From Mucidula mucida (lineage: Eukaryota; Basidiomycota; Agaricomycetes; Agaricales; Physalacriaceae), in NCBI GenBank assembly GCA_015501055.1, contig JADNYV010000046.1:62001-126000 (forward strand): a DNA stretch of 64,000 nucleotides, written 5' to 3'. The notes beneath the pieces are model-generated. The model worked only from the letters and a program-made list of their open reading frames with translations. It searched no databases and had not been told where the DNA came from. Numbering within the stretch: position 1 is the stretch's first letter; the number at the start of each line of letters is the position of its first letter. The position numbers and the translations under genes are program-made. Shown one piece after another: positions 60,924 to 64,000 of the stretch.

Positions 60924-63900
60924 ATGGCTGCTCTATGCCCCGACGAAGGCGCTTTGGGCCCAGTCTCCTTGTGTCGCCATATGGATTTCACTCTTGGATT
61001 CCAATACAGGTGCGACACCGTCCGACGCGCTGGATCTTTCTAACGCCAGGATATAGATTTATGTCCATCGCTCCTTCTGTTATTCTCATAGCGTACAGTG
61101 CTACTCGTCTTAAGAGTCTTGTTCGGGCGCGTCGGGTCACCAAGAACGTTGTCGACATCCTTTCTGCATTCAAGCTTGCGCTTGGCTTGACATTACTCGC
61201 AGCGACTGCGGCATGTGTTGCACTAGTGCCGCGGACGGGATGGGGTTACTGGGCGACTGCAGCCTTCTCCTTAGAGCTCGTTACATCTGTGAGCCCATGT
61301 AGATTTTGATTTCATCACGTTCTCAACTTGTGATCATTACAGCTCTGCGTAGCATCGTTGTCCTACCTTCACCATACCCGCGAATGCGCTCCTAGCTCGG
61401 TGATCGGAATATACTCGTTTCTTGCCTCGTTGTTTGCTGCGACGCAGTTACGAACCTATGTTCTCTCGTCACTACTACACGCGGGCTTCTTTCCGGCATT
61501 CGTGGTGGCATTCTCAGCTCGTGCATGCCTCGTCATTGCTGAATTCGCCAACAAGAGAAGATTTATACGCGACGCCGAAAAGGTCCGATAAACTTCTCGC
61601 CATTTGACAAAATCTGATCTTGTCACTTTAGCCTGTGGCGCTCGAGATCACAGCGTCACTTCCAGAACGGCTACTCTTCATATATCTGTACCCACTTCTT
61701 CTGAGAGGTTTCAAGGGCTCAATCAACCTCGATCAACTCAACGAATTTGGGCTACCACCTATCATGTCATCGGGACCTGCCAACAGGAAGTTGTCGGAAA
61801 CATTGAAGCAATCGTATGTGTACTGTCCTGCTTTCGAATCAAGGCTCATTAGGGTTCAGACATCAAGCAAATCCTTCTGTTCGACAACCAATCTTCTTGC
61901 CCTCCATTTTAGCATTCGCGCCTCAATTCTTTGTTCCGGCACTGCCCAAGCTAATGTTGATCGCAGCTACCTTCACTCAGCCATACTTAGTGCAAGCAAT
62001 GCTTAACTTCATTGACTCATATTCCGACTCGGAAGCTACGCCAGAGGACCCCTCGCATGGCTGGGGATTGGTCGGCGCTTATGCTATAGTGTACTTCATC
62101 ATCGCAGGGTGCACTGCCCTGTATTGGGACAAGGCAAAACTGAATCAATCTGTATTTCGCTCTCTAACAGTCGCGCTTCTAGGTGTATACTATGGTTGTC
62201 TGCTATCGTGCTGCCCTGTAAGTGCCGTCTGCTTAGTGCCCATCTTAATCTTTGAATCGTTCTGCAGTGTCAGTGTTATTTTCGACAAGTCCATGAGGCT
62301 TTCGGCTTCAGTGTCAGAAAGTAAAGGTGGGACGGCCGTGACGTATATGTGAGTTTTATGGAGCTGTAACACTCCGCATCTTATACCTGTAAAGGTCTGT
62401 CGACGTCGAGCGCGTCTGTGAAGGCATAGCTTTCTTCCACGAGACCTGGTCTGCGCTTCTTTCTATTGCTGTGGCCGCTGTCGTCCTATGGTTCAAGGCG
62501 AGTCGTGCATCTGTCTATCGATATAACAGTAATAAATTGTAACTTTCTCAGGCGACGTTTGCAATGATCCCTCCAATCTGTATCATGATCTTGTTTTTCA
62601 TGATCACAAGTTACATCGGCAAGCGTGTAGCAAAAGCACAAAAGCGGTGGATGGAGAGTACCCAAGCTCGTGTGAAAGTGCTCGTGAGTGTAATTCATGA
62701 CAATGATCTTTCACGAAACTAACTACATCAGACGTCTATAACATCACAAATGATTCCATTGAAATTCCTCGGCGTAGAATCTGCAGTTCCTAAATGGGTG
62801 GAGCCAGTCAGAAATAGGGAAATCGAACAACTCCGACGATTCTAGTACGTCTCGGGACTTCTACGTGTCTTGAGACTGATGAGGACTACAGCTTGAGGTT
62901 GGTCATGGTGGGCGTCCTATCTCAAGCGACGGTCAATTTCGCTGGCATCTCCGCTTTGGGCACATACGTGGGAATCACCGACGAGGGTCTTCGGCCCGAG
63001 ACTCTTTTCACAATACTGACGACTCTGGTATGTGAGTGATTGCGTAGTGAATTGTCTTCGCTGACCAGCTCCAGAACCTTGTAACGCTACCCATCAGTAC
63101 GGTCGGAAACTGTTTCCCACTTCTGCTTGCTTCATATGCAAGCATGAAACGGATTGCCGAATTTTTGTAGGTGTGCTTTAACTGGCTGCGATAGGTTTCT
63201 GACACAAACTCAGGTCCCTCGGCGAGAAATCAGTCGTCTACAGTGGTCCAATTGAGGAAAAGAGTGATTCGGACTTCTCGGAGAAGGACGGCTCATCGCT
63301 TCACAAGTCCGACATCGCCGACCCGCTTTCCCTGTCACATGCAACAGTCGCCGTCAGTGAAGGCGGGAAATCATTGTTATCCGATTTCAGCGTGTCATTC
63401 CTTTCAAATGCTCTCAACGTCGTCGTTGGGCATGTAGCAGCAGTAAGCAGCCCATGGAGTCAAGTTCGATCACTGACGCGTCACGCGCTTAGGGGAAAAC
63501 GGTACTCCTAAGAACTCTTCTTGGAGAAAACTTCGTCACCTCCGGTGTATGCGTACGTCCAGAAGGGCGTGTCGCATACGCGCCGCAAGAAGCTTTCGTT
63601 TGGCCTACCACTGTACGGGAAAATATCATTCTTGACAATGCCTTTGAACCTGAGTGGTACGCAACCGTGGTGCAAGCATGTTCTCTCGATGAAGATTTCT
63701 TGCAAATGGCCAACGGTGACATGACAGTCATGACAAGCGGCAGTGGTAGCTCTGTGAGTGGTGGTCAGAAGCAGAGAATTGTACGTTGCCCTCCACATAT
63801 GATTCGAGACCTGTGCTTATGACTATGCAGTCCTTGGCTCGAGCGGTATACGCCCGCAGCGAGATCACTTTGCTTGATGACTGTTTTTCAGCACTGGTAA

Positions 63901-64000
63901 CGTTTCCCTACTTTCGCAACATGTGCCGATGTGTAAACGTTTTTGACAGGATGCGCATACTGCAGCGTCGGTATTCTCTGGACTATTCTCCTCAACTGGC
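60924..64000 (+). CDS. ABCC-type (MRP) ABC transporter, 5' part
   Basis: Runs off the right edge. Starts MAALCPDEGALGPVSLCRHM and has an N-terminal TMD0 (ILSAFKLALGLTLLAATAA, GYWATAAFSLELVTS, VIGIYSFLASLFAATQL). TMD1 follows (QPYLVQAMLNFIDSYSDSE, VSESKGGTAVTYMSVDVERV, FHETWSALLSIAVAAVVLWF, FAMIPPICIMILFFMITSYI, KRWMESTQARVKVLTSITSQ, LVTLPISTVGNCFPLLLASY). The first nucleotide-binding domain has Walker A GHVAAGKTVLLRTLLGE, Q-loop YAPQEAFVWPTTVRENI, signature SVSGGQKQRISLARAVYA and Walker B ITLLDDCFSALDA. This layout marks full-size ABCC exporters. Two junctions (near 61811-61855 and 62130-62220) do not splice cleanly by eye. Its shared iron-type promoter suggests export or vacuolar storage of the neighbouring enzyme's product, which is inference. 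Confidence 0.85.

Noticed and set aside
1..64000. CRISPR arrays, bacterial operons, ribosome binding sites, rRNA genes
   Set aside because: Spliced eukaryotic genes occur throughout. No regularly spaced direct repeats and no rRNA-like conserved blocks were seen.

Overview
The window is nuclear DNA of a filamentous basidiomycete, most likely an Agaricomycete. The evidence is dense genes split by many short introns of about 45-60 nt with GT-AG ends and CTNAY-like branch points, two copies of the DUF6534 membrane-protein family, and a WW-like/multi-TM protein family that is common in mushroom-forming fungi. All coding calls come from translating exons by eye and matching them to remembered family sequences. 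No database search was possible.

Layout, left to right. 1-1190: the 3' part of a HAD-like class II terpene cyclase with a DxDTT motif. 1361-5026: threonine dehydratase and a broken DUF6534 gene. 5370-11476: a Cti6-like PHD protein, a LACTB2-like metallo-beta-lactamase and the splicing factor CWC22. 11608-20836: VPS8, a NIF3-like protein and COG2. 21188-28347: a hemerythrin-domain protein, a WW-like membrane protein, an F-box-like protein, a PRKRIP1 homologue and an unknown membrane protein. 29184-36800: the TRAPP subunit BET5, the FUN30/SMARCAD1 remodeller and a mitochondrial-carrier-like protein. 38614-39981: a Zn2Cys6 transcription factor. 41487-51300: an LSH/IRC5 remodeller, U2AF35, ALG14, CDC23/APC8 and an intact DUF6534 protein. 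51485-57366: a GLTSCR1-domain protein, a CLC chloride transporter and SmD3. 57521-64000: an NRPS-like adenylation protein divergent from an ABCC transporter that runs off the right edge.

Most of the window is housekeeping: vesicle tethering (VPS8, COG2, BET5), splicing (CWC22, PRKRIP1, U2AF35, SmD3), chromatin (Cti6-like, FUN30, LSH, GLTSCR1) and glycosylation/ion transport (ALG14, CLC). The two specialised ends are the most interesting. On the left is a drimane-type terpene cyclase family member. On the right, an adenylation enzyme and an exporter share a 709-bp divergent promoter holding three exact copies of ATCWGATAA, the known site of fungal iron-responsive GATA repressors. That suggests an iron-regulated, siderophore-type locus.

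Sequence quality matters. Several conserved genes (ILV1, VPS8, NIF3, COG2, CLC, the carrier) lose frame at single points. Every break I could resolve needs exactly one additional base, so most look like base-level deletions in the assembly rather than biology. Gene models that cross those points are given as the inferred full gene span.
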